Shown here: piece by piece, positions 1-8,313 of the stretch
Layout: the number at the start of each line of letters is the position of its first letter
Numbering within the stretch: the stretch's first letter is position 1
Assembly (NCBI GenBank): GCA_035283685.1
Contig: DATETJ010000002.1
Location: 124,001 to 188,000, forward strand
Reading direction: 5' to 3'
DNA: 64,000 nt
From: Candidatus Bathyarchaeia archaeon
Lineage (GTDB): Archaea; Thermoproteota; Bathyarchaeia; Bathyarchaeales; Bathyarchaeaceae
Translations under genes and position numbers: made by a program
The notes under the pieces: model-generated
Databases searched by the model: none
Told to the model about the DNA's origin: nothing
What the model saw: only the letters and a program-made list of their open reading frames with translations

Positions 1-1
1 T

Positions 2-400
2 GAACTTGCGGAAATCCGAAAAACCGAGAAAACAGTGATGCATGCAAGACTCGCCTTAGACCAAATAGTCCTGCGACTGAGAACAGTAACGGAGCTAGGC
101 GACATGGTCGGCGCCCTTGCACCAATCGTAGGCGTGCTAGGCGGCATAAGAACTGCGATAACTGGAGTCTTGCCCGACGCTGGCAAAGAACTCGAACAAA
201 TCGGAACAATGCTAAACGGAATAATCATGGACGCCGGCCAAAGCAGCGGACTAACACTGAACTTCGGCGAAGCAAACGAAGACGCCAAAGGCATCCTAGC
301 AGAAGCAGCAACCGTAGTCGAACAAAGAATGAAAGACAAATTCCCAGACCTACCAGGCGCAACGCCAACAGCTACAGACAAAGCACAAGGCAAAACCTAA
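2..400 (+). CDS. cdvB: ESCRT-III/Snf7-like cell division protein (CdvB family), 3' part
   Basis: The frame is open from the first bases of the window, so the N-terminal part of the gene lies outside. The visible ~132 residues carry the helical ESCRT-III core seen in archaeal CdvB proteins: a basic-to-hydrophobic helix (ARLALDQIVLRLRTVTELGD), an AP-VGVLGGIR stretch, then E-L-EQIGTMLNGI. The tail (PGATPTATDKAQGKT) is low complexity and lacks a recognisable winged-helix or MIM2-like end. CdvB homologues polymerise on membranes and drive constriction in archaeal cell division or vesicle budding (family knowledge). Family assignment is by pattern recognition only; the organism may carry several paralogues, so the exact paralogue is uncertain. 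Confidence 0.75.
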   Translation, partial: ELAEIRKTEKTVMHARLALDQIVLRLRTVTELGDMVGALAPIVGVLGGIRTAITGVLPDAGKELEQIGTMLNGIIMDAGQSSGLTLNFGEANEDAKGILAEAATVVEQRMKDKFPDLPGATPTATDKAQGKT

Positions 401-401
401 C

Positions 402-620
402 TCACAATCCCACTTTACAAAAATCATCGCTCGTTCTGCTTATTTTCCACGTTAGGGTCCAACGATCATTCGGCAAACGCTTGAAAGTATTTATGCCTCG
501 GTCATCCACCTCTGACAAATATACATCGAAACCATGCTGAGTAAACTCCATCTTAACGAAGTATTCTGCGTACCTTCCAACTTGCAGTTTGCTAAGCTTA
601 TTCCATTCATATCTTTTCAT
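402..620 (-). pseudogene. Truncated PD-(D/E)XK-like archaeal nuclease-family remnant
   Basis: The 72-residue product starts MKRYEWNKLSKLQVGRYAEY and runs to EVDDRGIN. This N-terminal block is one I recognise from ~150-residue archaeal proteins with a restriction-endonuclease-like fold, where EVDDRGID is followed by a Q/E-V-K-S core. Here the Asp after GI is Asn, the nuclease core is absent, and the frame ends 30 residues later. The start at 620 is supported by an upstream GGGAGGG. The frame stays open further 5' to an ATG that immediately follows the stop of the neighbouring nuclease gene, but the Shine-Dalgarno favours the internal ATG. I read it as a truncated copy; a shortened functional protein cannot be excluded. 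Confidence 0.5.
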
Positions 621-692
621 GGCGTTACCCTCCCTTAAGTGCTTGAGAGAGTTGGCTCCATCGTAAGTTCTTCTTTCCTCATGAGTGTACAT

Positions 693-1211
693 CTACAACT
701 CGTCGATGTTTAAACGTAGTTGTTGCACGTTGGTTCCAATCAATTCTCTGAACTTCCTCAAGGTGATCTTGACAGGTCCGCTAAAGTATTGGGAAGGATC
801 TCTGATGATAAAGATGTCAATGAACCTTTCACCTGCGTTCATGAAAAAACTCCCAAAATGAATCCAAACCAGGTAGTCCGACGCTATGTCTTTCTCGCCA
901 AAATACTCGAAAGCGCTACTCCCAGTTGCTTTAACCTCGATCTTTAGTGCTTCTCCGGAACTTGTTTCAACAACTATGTCCGCTTCTCTTCCACCGAAAC
1001 TAATTCCTTGAGCATTTATGTTTGGAACTATTCTGTGTTCTTTGAGCAGATGGATGATTATAGATTCACTTAAGATGGCTGGTATTTTAGGGAACTGGAT
1101 TTTTTCAGCAAGAGGATTGTCTGACCTCAAAGCGGTGATGTGTTCAAAAACCTCTGAAAGCAAGCTAGCCAATTCTCTTATTTCATCCTTAGTTAGGCAT
1201 ATTCGGGGCAT
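693..1211 (-). CDS. Putative PD-(D/E)XK restriction-endonuclease-like protein
   Basis: The 172-residue protein has a helical N-terminal half (LTKDEIRELASLLSEVFEHI) and a central nuclease-like motif: E-ADIVVE followed about 12 residues later by KIEVKAT, i.e. D-Xn-E-X-K (about residues 77-96). That is the catalytic pattern of the PD-(D/E)XK superfamily, which includes restriction and repair nucleases. The ATG at 1211 is preceded by GAGGTGAG at good spacing. It sits in a run of minus-strand genes with a winged-helix gene upstream and a truncated relative of another nuclease family downstream. No methyltransferase is nearby, so it is not an obvious type II restriction-modification pair. The substrate is unknown. 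Confidence 0.55.
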   Translation of the reverse strand: MPRICLTKDEIRELASLLSEVFEHITALRSDNPLAEKIQFPKIPAILSESIIIHLLKEHRIVPNINAQGISFGGREADIVVETSSGEALKIEVKATGSSAFEYFGEKDIASDYLVWIHFGSFFMNAGERFIDIFIIRDPSQYFSGPVKITLRKFRELIGTNVQQLRLNIDEL

Positions 1212-1220
1212 GACAGGTTC

Positions 1221-1361
1221 TCACCTCAACTGGTTTATTAAATCACTAGTTTTCTTTGACAACTGAGCTGTGCGAACCATCGGTCTTCTTGAATGAGGGG
1301 ATTTGACACTTAGCAGCTTCTTTATTGAAAGATGATACACTAAGAAAATCCTAGCTTCCAT
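1221..1361 (-). CDS. Small hypothetical protein (46 aa)
   Basis: A short basic frame (MEARIFLVYHLSIKKLLSV...) fills the gap between the winged-helix gene (stop at 1366) and the nuclease-like gene (start at 1211). Its ATG lies a few bases after the upstream stop, which suggests translational coupling. There is no obvious Shine-Dalgarno and I recognise no family. It is listed because the spacing is tight and no other gene explains these bases; it could be a chance frame. Confidence 0.3.
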   Translation of the reverse strand: MEARIFLVYHLSIKKLLSVKSPHSRRPMVRTAQLSKKTSDLINQLR

Positions 1362-1365
1362 CGCA

Positions 1366-1680
1366 TCATTGCTTCCATGAGTAGAGGAATCCTTTACGAT
1401 ATTTGGTGGAAACAACGAGCTTCTCGTTAACCATTTTTTGAAGAGCAAGCCTTACTCTTGTATATTGACTGGGTGCGCCTTTCGGCCAGTCTCTAAATGG
1501 GGCATTCAGTTCCTCCGCCTTATATCCAAAGATCTCGACCAGCAGACCACTTATTGTATAGCCATACTTTGTGTTTTCTTTCAGATAGTTCTTCACTTTG
1601 TCATATACTGATTCTTTGTCAAGGTCCTTCAAGGCCACCTTTATCGTTATTCCACGCTTTTTTCTGCCCACGTTGTGCAT
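1366..1680 (-). CDS. Small winged-helix DNA-binding protein
   Basis: The start is placed at the ATG at 1680 because a strong GGAGG lies 10 nt upstream; a longer frame exists but its extension has no ribosome site. The 104-residue product begins with a basic segment (MHNVGRKKRGITIKV). It then has a winged-helix-like pattern: YDKVKNYLKENTKYGYT, LLVEIFGYKAEEL, a recognition-helix candidate YTRVRLALQKMVNEKLV and a wing (VSTKYRKGFLYSW). It leads a minus-strand cluster with the nuclease-like gene, so it may be its regulator (inference). No specific family is recognised. Confidence 0.5.
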   Translation of the reverse strand: MHNVGRKKRGITIKVALKDLDKESVYDKVKNYLKENTKYGYTISGLLVEIFGYKAEELNAPFRDWPKGAPSQYTRVRLALQKMVNEKLVVSTKYRKGFLYSWKQ

Positions 1681-1946
1681 ACATCTCAAACCTCCTTTGT
1701 TTTGCTTTACAATAATAACATTATAAACTCTATCATATAGGTCTTGTGGTCCAACAATCATAACAACATTAACATCAAAAAAATGGTGGTAGTGCAGCCA
1801 TGAGTACGCAGCGCAGACTGCTGTTTCTAAAGCAGAAACCTGTATACTATAATTTCTAATCAAAAGTTACCAACTCATGAAAATTCAGCCCACCTCAAAC
1901 AGTCTATGCTTGCATGTTCAACTACAACTGTCCAAGCCGACACAAT

Positions 1947-2176
1947 AGAAGAAGGCGCTAAGCGATTGCGCCTTCTTCCTTTGAAATCTCTATATCCGCA
2001 GCACCGCCACTCAACATACCTAAGCACCACGCATGTCAACATTAAACGTCACGCTTAGCAACATAGAACGTCACGCTAAAACACGAAAAACAGAGCCAGA
2101 AACACCGTACAGAACGATAAACAGCGCCTAGAACGCAAACTAAAAAGTCTAACTTTCACTCTGAAAAATTTTTTCC
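1947..2176 (+). repeat. Structured intergenic repeat element, copy A
   Basis: The ~390-base gap between 1864 and 2255 contains this composite element. A perfect 11-bp hairpin (GAAGAAGGCGC at 1948-1958 with GCGCCTTCTTC at 1968-1978) comes first. Three head-to-tail units beginning CAACAT follow at 2012, 2037 and 2059; the last two share ACGTCACGCT. After about 65 A/C-rich bases comes AGTCTAACTTTCAC (2146-2159) and an A/T tract. A second copy with the same parts, order and spacing lies inverted at 31970-32191. Here the element points towards pyrG and ends about 30 bases before its TATA box. Confidence 0.7.
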
Positions 2177-2205
2177 AGACTCATACTAACGCCCCTCAGA
2201 AAGAG

Positions 2206-2213
2206 TTTATAAT
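2206..2213 (+). promoter_or_regulatory. TATA box for pyrG
   Basis: TTTATAAT at 2206-2213 is a good archaeal TATA box. Transcription would begin near 2235-2240, leaving a very short leader before the ATG at 2256, which has no Shine-Dalgarno. Confidence 0.5.
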
Positions 2214-2255
2214 ACGGTATGGCGCTATTGCTACGTTATTGCTGGGACACCCGCA

Positions 2256-3914
2256 ATGGCAAAATACATTTTCATAACAGGCGGAGTGCTTTCCTCAGTC
2301 GGCAAGGGCATACTCACATCATCCATCGGCAAAATGCTCCAAGCCCGAGGCTTCAAAACCACAGCCATAAAAATCGACCCATACGTAAACGTAGACGCAG
2401 GAACCATGAACCCCTACATACACGGCGAAGTCTACGTCACAGACGACGGCGGCGAAACCGACCTCGACCTAGGCTGGTACGAACGCTTCCTAAACCTAAA
2501 CCTCTGCAAACACAACAACATCACCACAGGAATGGTCTATCAGACAGTCATCGAAAAAGAACGAAACGGCGACTTCCTAGGCAAATGCGTCCAAATAATC
2601 CCTCACATCACCAACGAAATAAAACACAGAATCCAATACGTAGCCAAAGAATCCAACTGGGACATCGTACTAACCGAATGCGGCGGAACAGTCGGCGACA
2701 TCGAAGGCCAACCCTTCCTAGAAGCAATACGCCAAATGCGCCTAGAGGAAGGCTACGAAAACACGCTGTACGTGCACGTCGCGCTGGTTCCAATCCTTGA
2801 AGTAACAGGCGAAATGAAAACCAAACCCTTACAGCACAGCGTAAACGAGCTGCGCCGCATCGGCATCCAACCCGACACAATCGTGGCACGATGCGACGAA
2901 ATGATCGACAAGGAATCGCTGGCTAAAATTGCCTTGTTTGGCACGATTCCCGAAAGCGCTGTGTTTTGCAGTTACAATGTTCCATCCATATACCAAGTGC
3001 CACAAGTCTTAGATAACCAAGGCATGGGCGACTACATCTGCAAACGACTGCAAATAAGAGAACGCAAAGCCGACTGGACAGGTTGGACACAATTCGTCAA
3101 GTCGGCGGTAAACCCCAAGTTTGACGTCAACATCGCCCTAGTAGGCAAATACGCCGGTCTCGTCGACAGCTACGTAAGCATGAACGAAGCCTTCCGCCAC
3201 GCCGGAGCTGCCTGCCAAACCAAAGTAAAAGTAGACTACATCGAAGCTGAAACACTGGAACGCGACCCCAACGCCATCACTCAACTCAAAAAATTCGACG
3301 GAATCTTTATCCCCTACGGTTTTGGACCCAGAGGCACCGAAGGAAAAATGAAAGCCATACAATTTGCACGAGAAAGCGATGTGCCCTTCTTAGGCGTCTG
3401 CTATGGCTTCCAACTCGCCGTTATCGAATTTGCCCGCAACGTATGCGGGCTTGACGACGCCAACAGCACAGAGATCAATCCCGAGACGCCTCATCCTGTT
3501 ATCGACCTCATGCCCGAACAGATGACTGTTAGGCAAAAAGGCGCAACCATGCGTTTGGGCGCTCACAAAATCGTGATACAAGAGGGCACGATGGCTCACA
3601 GACTATATGGCTCAGACGAGATTTACGAGCGGCATCGCCACCGCTGGGAAGTCAACCCAGAATATTGGAACACCCTAGATAGACAAGGAATGGCATTCTC
3701 AGCAAAAAGCGAAGACCTGCGAAGAATGGAAATCCTCGAACTGCCAAGCAGGTTCTTCTTCCTGGCATCCCAGTTCCACGGGGAATTCAAGAGCCGACCA
3801 GCCAAGCCTGATGGCGAATACTACGGATTCATCAAAGCATGCTTAGACAAGAAACAAGGGAGATCCAAGTTTTCACGAGAAATAGAAACAAGCCTCAAGG
3901 CAAGAAACGCGTAG
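2256..3914 (+). CDS. pyrG: CTP synthase
   Basis: This 552-residue protein has the full two-domain architecture. The N-terminal synthetase domain starts KYIFITGGVLSSVGKGI (P-loop around residues 13-19) and includes the D-E-CGGTVGDIE segment (about 140-150). The C-terminal class I glutaminase domain has nucleophile Cys382 in GVCYGFQ and the His508/Glu510 pair in QFHGEF. It makes CTP from UTP, ATP and glutamine in the cytoplasm. Length matches the family (about 530-560). The oxyanion loop reads PYGFG where PGGFG is usual, a mild variant. The ATG follows a TATA box closely with no Shine-Dalgarno, suggesting a leaderless or near-leaderless mRNA. Confidence 0.97.
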   Translation: MAKYIFITGGVLSSVGKGILTSSIGKMLQARGFKTTAIKIDPYVNVDAGTMNPYIHGEVYVTDDGGETDLDLGWYERFLNLNLCKHNNITTGMVYQTVIEKERNGDFLGKCVQIIPHITNEIKHRIQYVAKESNWDIVLTECGGTVGDIEGQPFLEAIRQMRLEEGYENTLYVHVALVPILEVTGEMKTKPLQHSVNELRRIGIQPDTIVARCDEMIDKESLAKIALFGTIPESAVFCSYNVPSIYQVPQVLDNQGMGDYICKRLQIRERKADWTGWTQFVKSAVNPKFDVNIALVGKYAGLVDSYVSMNEAFRHAGAACQTKVKVDYIEAETLERDPNAITQLKKFDGIFIPYGFGPRGTEGKMKAIQFARESDVPFLGVCYGFQLAVIEFARNVCGLDDANSTEINPETPHPVIDLMPEQMTVRQKGATMRLGAHKIVIQEGTMAHRLYGSDEIYERHRHRWEVNPEYWNTLDRQGMAFSAKSEDLRRMEILELPSRFFFLASQFHGEFKSRPAKPDGEYYGFIKACLDKKQGRSKFSREIETSLKARNA

Positions 3915-3970
3915 GATTGCGAAGACTATAAAACCACATCGTTAGTATTTCCGCTCTATTTACGGCTGGT

Positions 3971-5065
3971 GTGACGCCGAAGATGAATGAGGAAGGAGGC
4001 TTTCCGCTAAAAAGGACAGGCGTGGTCGTAATTGCCGCTGGTTTATTCGTATTTCTCCTGTACCTCTACTTTTTTGTTCCATTCGGCGACTTTTCAAACC
4101 AGATAAAGCAGGCGAACCCCATTTACTATTCCTTGGCTTTTGGCTCAATGTTGTTAAGTGCTGCCTTCTACTCCCTTGCTTGGCAACGCCTTCTACACGT
4201 CTTGTCTGTGAAATGCTCTTTTTTGAAAGCTTTCCAAATCGTTTGGGTAGGAAGCTTCGTCGACCTACTTGTTCCAGCTGAATCTGTTAGCGGAGACATC
4301 TCCAGAGTCTACCTGATGTCGAAGGAATCTAGTGAAAACACGGGCAAAGTTGTCGCCTCAGTTATAGGACATCGAGTCCTCAGCATGACTATGACTCTGG
4401 GCGGCTTGGTTGTCAGTTCAGTGTATTTTGCAATCAGAGACCGACCGCCAATGCTTGTCCTGGAATTTGTGAGTTTGATCGGAGCAAGCACACTTGCTGC
4501 CATGGTTCTAATATTCTACTTTAGTAGGAAAAGGGAAGCCGGAGCGAGAATTGTCGAATGGCTGGTCGGCGTGCTCGTTCGGCTCTCACGTGGCCGCTGG
4601 AAGTTTGCGCGTCTGAAAGAGTCTGCGGAAAAAATGCTTAAATCCTTCTACGATGGAATCGACACGTTGGTTGCGCAGAGAAGACGTTTGCTGTTGCCCG
4701 CCTCGTTGACAATGGTCGCGTGGGCTCTTGATCTGCTGATTTCAGTTCTCGTGTTCAGAGCTCTTGACACGAGCGTACCCTTTAGCGCCATAGCAATTGT
4801 GTATACAATTACTCTCGCAATCCAAACCGCGCCGCTAGGCATCCCAGGAGAGATTGGAATCCTAGACATCGCGATGGCTAGTCTCTACACACTGCTTCGC
4901 GTACCAATTGTAACAGCAACCGTTGCAACTGTGCTAATACGCATTATCACAATGTGGATGCGCTTACTCATCGGCGGACTAACGGTGCAATGGCTAGGAA
5001 TAAAGGGCTTGAGACCCAAAAGTGCGGCAAGGAAAGACGATGAAGCCCTAAACCCCCAGAGATAG
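3971..5065 (+). CDS. Flippase-like integral membrane protein (LPG synthase TM / UPF0104 family)
   Basis: The 364-residue protein is very hydrophobic with about eight membrane segments. It carries the family hallmarks: an S-VSGDISRVYLM motif near residue 115 and the C-terminal APLGIPGEIGILD motif near residue 295. Relatives include the lysylphosphatidylglycerol-synthase transmembrane domain and AglD-associated proteins thought to act in lipid or glycolipid transfer (family knowledge); the substrate here is unknown. The GTG at 3971 opens the frame; ATG at 3983 is an equally plausible start. A TATA box (TATAAAAC) lies at 3927-3934. The 3' end overlaps the convergent E2 gene by 18 bases. Confidence 0.8.
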   Translation: MTPKMNEEGGFPLKRTGVVVIAAGLFVFLLYLYFFVPFGDFSNQIKQANPIYYSLAFGSMLLSAAFYSLAWQRLLHVLSVKCSFLKAFQIVWVGSFVDLLVPAESVSGDISRVYLMSKESSENTGKVVASVIGHRVLSMTMTLGGLVVSSVYFAIRDRPPMLVLEFVSLIGASTLAAMVLIFYFSRKREAGARIVEWLVGVLVRLSRGRWKFARLKESAEKMLKSFYDGIDTLVAQRRRLLLPASLTMVAWALDLLISVLVFRALDTSVPFSAIAIVYTITLAIQTAPLGIPGEIGILDIAMASLYTLLRVPIVTATVATVLIRIITMWMRLLIGGLTVQWLGIKGLRPKSAARKDDEALNPQR

Positions 5066-6205
5066 CTCCTCTTCCATAATTCGCTTCACAGTCTTTAGGA
5101 ATTGAGCTGCTGGAGCACCGTCTACAATTCGATGATCGTAAGCAAGGCTGAGTTGCGCGACAGGTTTCAATGCTACTTGCCCATTTACAGCAACGGGTTT
5201 CTCAACGACTCTGCCAACGCCTAGAATGGCTGTCTCAGGCGGATTTATGATTGGGATAAATACGTCAACATCATACCTACCTAGATTCGTAATCGTGAAA
5301 GTTCCACCAGTCAAATCCTCTCTTGACAGCTTGCCCTGTCTTGCTTTGTCCGCTAGTTCATTTGCCATCGAAGCTATTTCATTCAGCGACTTCCCATCCG
5401 CGTTTCGGATAACTGGAACGATGAGCCCATCTTCGGTTGCCACTGCAATTCCCACATTGATATCTTCAAAAACTTTAATCTGCTCGCCATCCAAGGTCGC
5501 GTTCAAGACTCGGTGCTCGCGGAGAGCCTTGGCAACAGCTTTCACCAGCATCTCTGTGTAGGAAAGACGCGTTTCCTGGCGAAGCTTGGCTGCCTTACTC
5601 ATGTCCACTTCCATAATGATCGTGCTGTGAGGCGCTGTCCGAGCGCTTAGAGAGAGCCTCTCAGCAGTTGTTTTTCTGATGCCGCTCAATTCTATTGTCT
5701 CTCGAATTCTCGGCTTCACACCAATCTGCTCTGCGAAACGTCTGACGTCATCTTCGACAATTCGGCTTTCCGGACCTTTGCCGCTAACTTGCGTCAGATC
5801 AACGCCCAACTCTTTAGCCAGTCTTCTAGCCGCGGGAGAGGCTGGAACACGTGCCTCAACTTGCTCAGACTTTTGTGGCTCAACTACTGGCGCGGCTTCG
5901 GTTGTCGGAAGCATCGGTTCAGGAAGAGTCGCTTCTTTCGTTATGAGTTCATTGGCTCCAGCGATCAGTCCTAGGGGCTGATCAACGGGCACGTTCGAGC
6001 CTTCACCCGACAAGATCTTGCGTAGCACGCCAGACTCTGGGGCTTCAACATCATACGTGACTTTTTCCGAGAGCACCTCGACGAGTGGCTCGCCTTTCTG
6101 GACAACGTCGCCTTCCCTTTTGAACCATTGAACCACCGTGCCCTCCTTCATCGTCAAGCTGAGCCGCGGCATAACAACCCTAGTGACCAAGAGAGAACTC
6201 TCCAT
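5048..6205 (-). CDS. Dihydrolipoamide acyltransferase (E2) of a 2-oxoacid dehydrogenase complex
   Basis: Three domains can be read in the 385 residues. The lipoyl domain (about 10-80) has the modifiable Lys48 in VLSEKVTYDVEAP. A peripheral-subunit-binding domain follows at about 122-160 (SPAARRLAKELGVDL). The C-terminal CoA-acyltransferase domain has the DHRIVDG motif, with catalytic His near 358. It transfers an acyl group from lipoamide to CoA, working with the E1 alpha and beta proteins encoded just upstream on the same strand (7295-8293 and 6315-7298). The substrate could be pyruvate, branched-chain 2-oxoacids or acetoin; the sequence does not decide. No dihydrolipoamide dehydrogenase gene is adjacent. 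Confidence 0.92.
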   Translation of the reverse strand: MESSLLVTRVVMPRLSLTMKEGTVVQWFKREGDVVQKGEPLVEVLSEKVTYDVEAPESGVLRKILSGEGSNVPVDQPLGLIAGANELITKEATLPEPMLPTTEAAPVVEPQKSEQVEARVPASPAARRLAKELGVDLTQVSGKGPESRIVEDDVRRFAEQIGVKPRIRETIELSGIRKTTAERLSLSARTAPHSTIIMEVDMSKAAKLRQETRLSYTEMLVKAVAKALREHRVLNATLDGEQIKVFEDINVGIAVATEDGLIVPVIRNADGKSLNEIASMANELADKARQGKLSREDLTGGTFTITNLGRYDVDVFIPIINPPETAILGVGRVVEKPVAVNGQVALKPVAQLSLAYDHRIVDGAPAAQFLKTVKRIMEEELSLGV

Positions 6206-6314
6206 TATTACGCCAATGCTAGTGGCGTGTCGAGGTTAAAAGCCTGAGGGATGAACAGTCCCCGGCGGAAAAACCTGAAGTCGAGAACGTGTTGAAACAG
6301 TATCGTCATTATGG

Positions 6315-7298
6315 CTAAGCCTTTGAGACTGCTTCCTTCACTGCTTGAACAATGCTTTTCTCATTTGGGATGACATATTGCTCCATTGAAGGACTGAACG
6401 GTATGGGTGTGTCAGGCTCAGCCACCCGTTTGACTGGCGCGTCCAGATAATCAAGCGCCTCCTCAGCCACCAGTGCTGCAATCTCAGCGCTCACTCCTGT
6501 CGTCTTGCAGTCTTCACTGACAACGACCAAACGTCCAGTCTTCTTTACTGATTTCACAATTGCCTCCTTGTCCAGTGGCGTCAAAGTTCGTGGATCGACA
6601 ACCTCAGCGCTGATGCCTTCTTTGCTGAGTTGCTCAGCCGCGGCTAAGGCTTTGTGGACCATGTACAATGTGGCTACTATGGTCGCGTCGCTGCCTTCAC
6701 GTTTCACATCGGCTACTCCAAATGGAACAGCATAGTCTTCGTCGGGAATCGAACCCTTAATTGGATACAGCAATTTGTGTTCCACGAAGAATACTGGGTT
6801 GTCGCCTCTGATGGCGGTCTTCAGTAATCCCTTGGCATCGTAGGGAGTTGAAGGCACGGCTACGTACAGCCCAGGCGTGTGCATGAACCATGCTTCAAGG
6901 CTCTGCGAATGATGAGATGCAATATTGACGCCAGCGCCGAAGGGAGTTCGAATCACCAATGACGCACTTGTCTGACCGCCGAACATGTATCGAATTTTAG
7001 CCGCCTGATTGCAAATCTGATCCACAGCTAAGGCGGTGAGGTCACCAAACATTATTTCAGCAACTGGGCGCATACCTGTTATCGCTGCGCCGACAGCTAC
7101 ACCAATTATAGCGTTTTCAGAAATCGGCGTGTCTCGAACCCTGTCGTCTCCGAATTCGTCAGCCAAGCCTTTGGTGACGCCGAATGCTCCGCCCCAATAG
7201 CGCCCAATATCCTCGCCAAGCAAAAAAACAGATTTGTCTCGCTGCATTTCCTCTCTGAGAGCTTCACGCAACGTATCTCGCATCGTGACTTCTCTCAT
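6315..7298 (-). CDS. 2-oxoacid dehydrogenase E1 component, beta subunit
   Basis: The 327-residue protein matches the transketolase-like pyrimidine-binding and C-terminal domains of E1 beta. It shows LLGEDIGRYWGGAFGVTKGL, DTPISENAIIGVAVGAA, the active-site HHSQS segment and the PEP-less C-terminal domain with VVVSEDCKTTGVSAEIAA. With the alpha subunit it forms the thiamine-diphosphate-dependent decarboxylase that loads the lipoyl group of E2. Its start overlaps the stop of the alpha-subunit gene by four bases, so translation is coupled. Gene order alpha-beta-E2 is typical of pyruvate, branched-chain or acetoin dehydrogenase operons. Confidence 0.92.
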   Translation of the reverse strand: MREVTMRDTLREALREEMQRDKSVFLLGEDIGRYWGGAFGVTKGLADEFGDDRVRDTPISENAIIGVAVGAAITGMRPVAEIMFGDLTALAVDQICNQAAKIRYMFGGQTSASLVIRTPFGAGVNIASHHSQSLEAWFMHTPGLYVAVPSTPYDAKGLLKTAIRGDNPVFFVEHKLLYPIKGSIPDEDYAVPFGVADVKREGSDATIVATLYMVHKALAAAEQLSKEGISAEVVDPRTLTPLDKEAIVKSVKKTGRLVVVSEDCKTTGVSAEIAALVAEEALDYLDAPVKRVAEPDTPIPFSPSMEQYVIPNEKSIVQAVKEAVSKA

Positions 7299-8293
7299 TT
7301 ATTGGATGCGCTCTCCTGAGTTGCATATACATCCTGTAGAGCCTCTTGTCCTTCCGGAAAGGGACTCTCTAATGCGAATTTAGTTGCTTCTTCAACCTTG
7401 CTCTTTGCTTGCTGAGCGATGCTCTGAATCTCAGCATCGTTCAGGATACCGTTCTCCAGAAGCTTTGTCTGGAAACGCACGATTGCGTCTTTCTTGAGCC
7501 ATTCATCAACCTCTTCCCTGGGTCGATAGGCCGCTGGGTCAAAGCGTGAATGTCCCTTCAACCGATATGTCTTGCATTCCATCAAAGTTGGTCCTCCACC
7601 TCGCCTAGCCCTTTCAACAGCTACACGAGTCGCTTCGTGTATGGCTATTACATCGTTTCCATCAACTACGCTGCTTGGAATACCATAACCTGAAGCTCGA
7701 TCTGCAATGTTGTCGATAAGCATCGCTTTAGACTGCCGCGTGCCCATAGCGTACAAATTGTTCTCGCAGACAAATACAACTGGTAAATGCCACACTGCTG
7801 CTAAGTTGATTCCCTCATGAAAGGTGCCTTGATTAGACGCGCCTTCGCCAAAAAAACAAGCTACAACTTGGTCAGTGCCTCTAAGCTTTATTGATAAACC
7901 CGCGCCCGTTGCTATAGGAATGCCTGCCCCAACCACCGCCGTAGCGCCTAACATGCCAATGCTGAAGTCCGCTATGTGCATCGAGCCTCCCTTTCCCTTG
8001 CAGTAACCTGTTTTCCTGCCCAAAATCTCCGCCATAGTCTTGTCTAATCGTGCGCCTTTGGCAATGCAGTGCCCATGTCCACGATGCGTGCTTGTTATGT
8101 AATCGTCTCGGCGCAGGTTGGAACAAACCCCCACGGCAACAGCCTCTTCGCCTGCATAAAGGTGAATAGTTCCAGGCACGAGGTTTTGGCCGTACAACTC
8201 GAAGACTTTCTCCTCGAAGAACCGGATAGTCAGCATTTGACTGAACATCTCGATCAGTTTGCTGTTCTCAAGCATCTTAGCACATCCTTGCAC
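7295..8293 (-). CDS. 2-oxoacid dehydrogenase E1 component, alpha subunit
   Basis: The 332-residue protein carries the thiamine diphosphate motif GEGASNQGTFHEGINLAAVW ending in the Asn pair CENNLYAMG (about residues 160-195). It also has the phosphorylation-loop region THRGHGHCIAKG and the conserved HSRFDPAAYR near the C terminus. It heads the three-gene operon alpha-beta-E2. The C terminus (FPEGQEALQDVY) resembles acetoin dehydrogenase and PdhA alike, so substrate assignment stays open. The ATG at 8293 begins MQGCAKM; the internal ATG six codons later is closer to the usual N terminus. Confidence 0.92.
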   Translation of the reverse strand: MQGCAKMLENSKLIEMFSQMLTIRFFEEKVFELYGQNLVPGTIHLYAGEEAVAVGVCSNLRRDDYITSTHRGHGHCIAKGARLDKTMAEILGRKTGYCKGKGGSMHIADFSIGMLGATAVVGAGIPIATGAGLSIKLRGTDQVVACFFGEGASNQGTFHEGINLAAVWHLPVVFVCENNLYAMGTRQSKAMLIDNIADRASGYGIPSSVVDGNDVIAIHEATRVAVERARRGGGPTLMECKTYRLKGHSRFDPAAYRPREEVDEWLKKDAIVRFQTKLLENGILNDAEIQSIAQQAKSKVEEATKFALESPFPEGQEALQDVYATQESASNK

Positions 8294-8313
8294 TAGTCAA
8301 AGCGTTAACGTAA

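Noticed and set aside
2012-2080. Tandem ~22-bp repeats as a CRISPR array
   Set aside because: The units abut with no unique spacers, differ in length (25, 22, 22) and recur as part of a larger element; there are no cas genes in the window.
2219-2800. Arg/His/Pro-rich 193-residue frame overlapping pyrG
   Set aside because: It is a shifted-frame shadow of pyrG with biased composition from C/A-rich codons; pyrG is beyond doubt.
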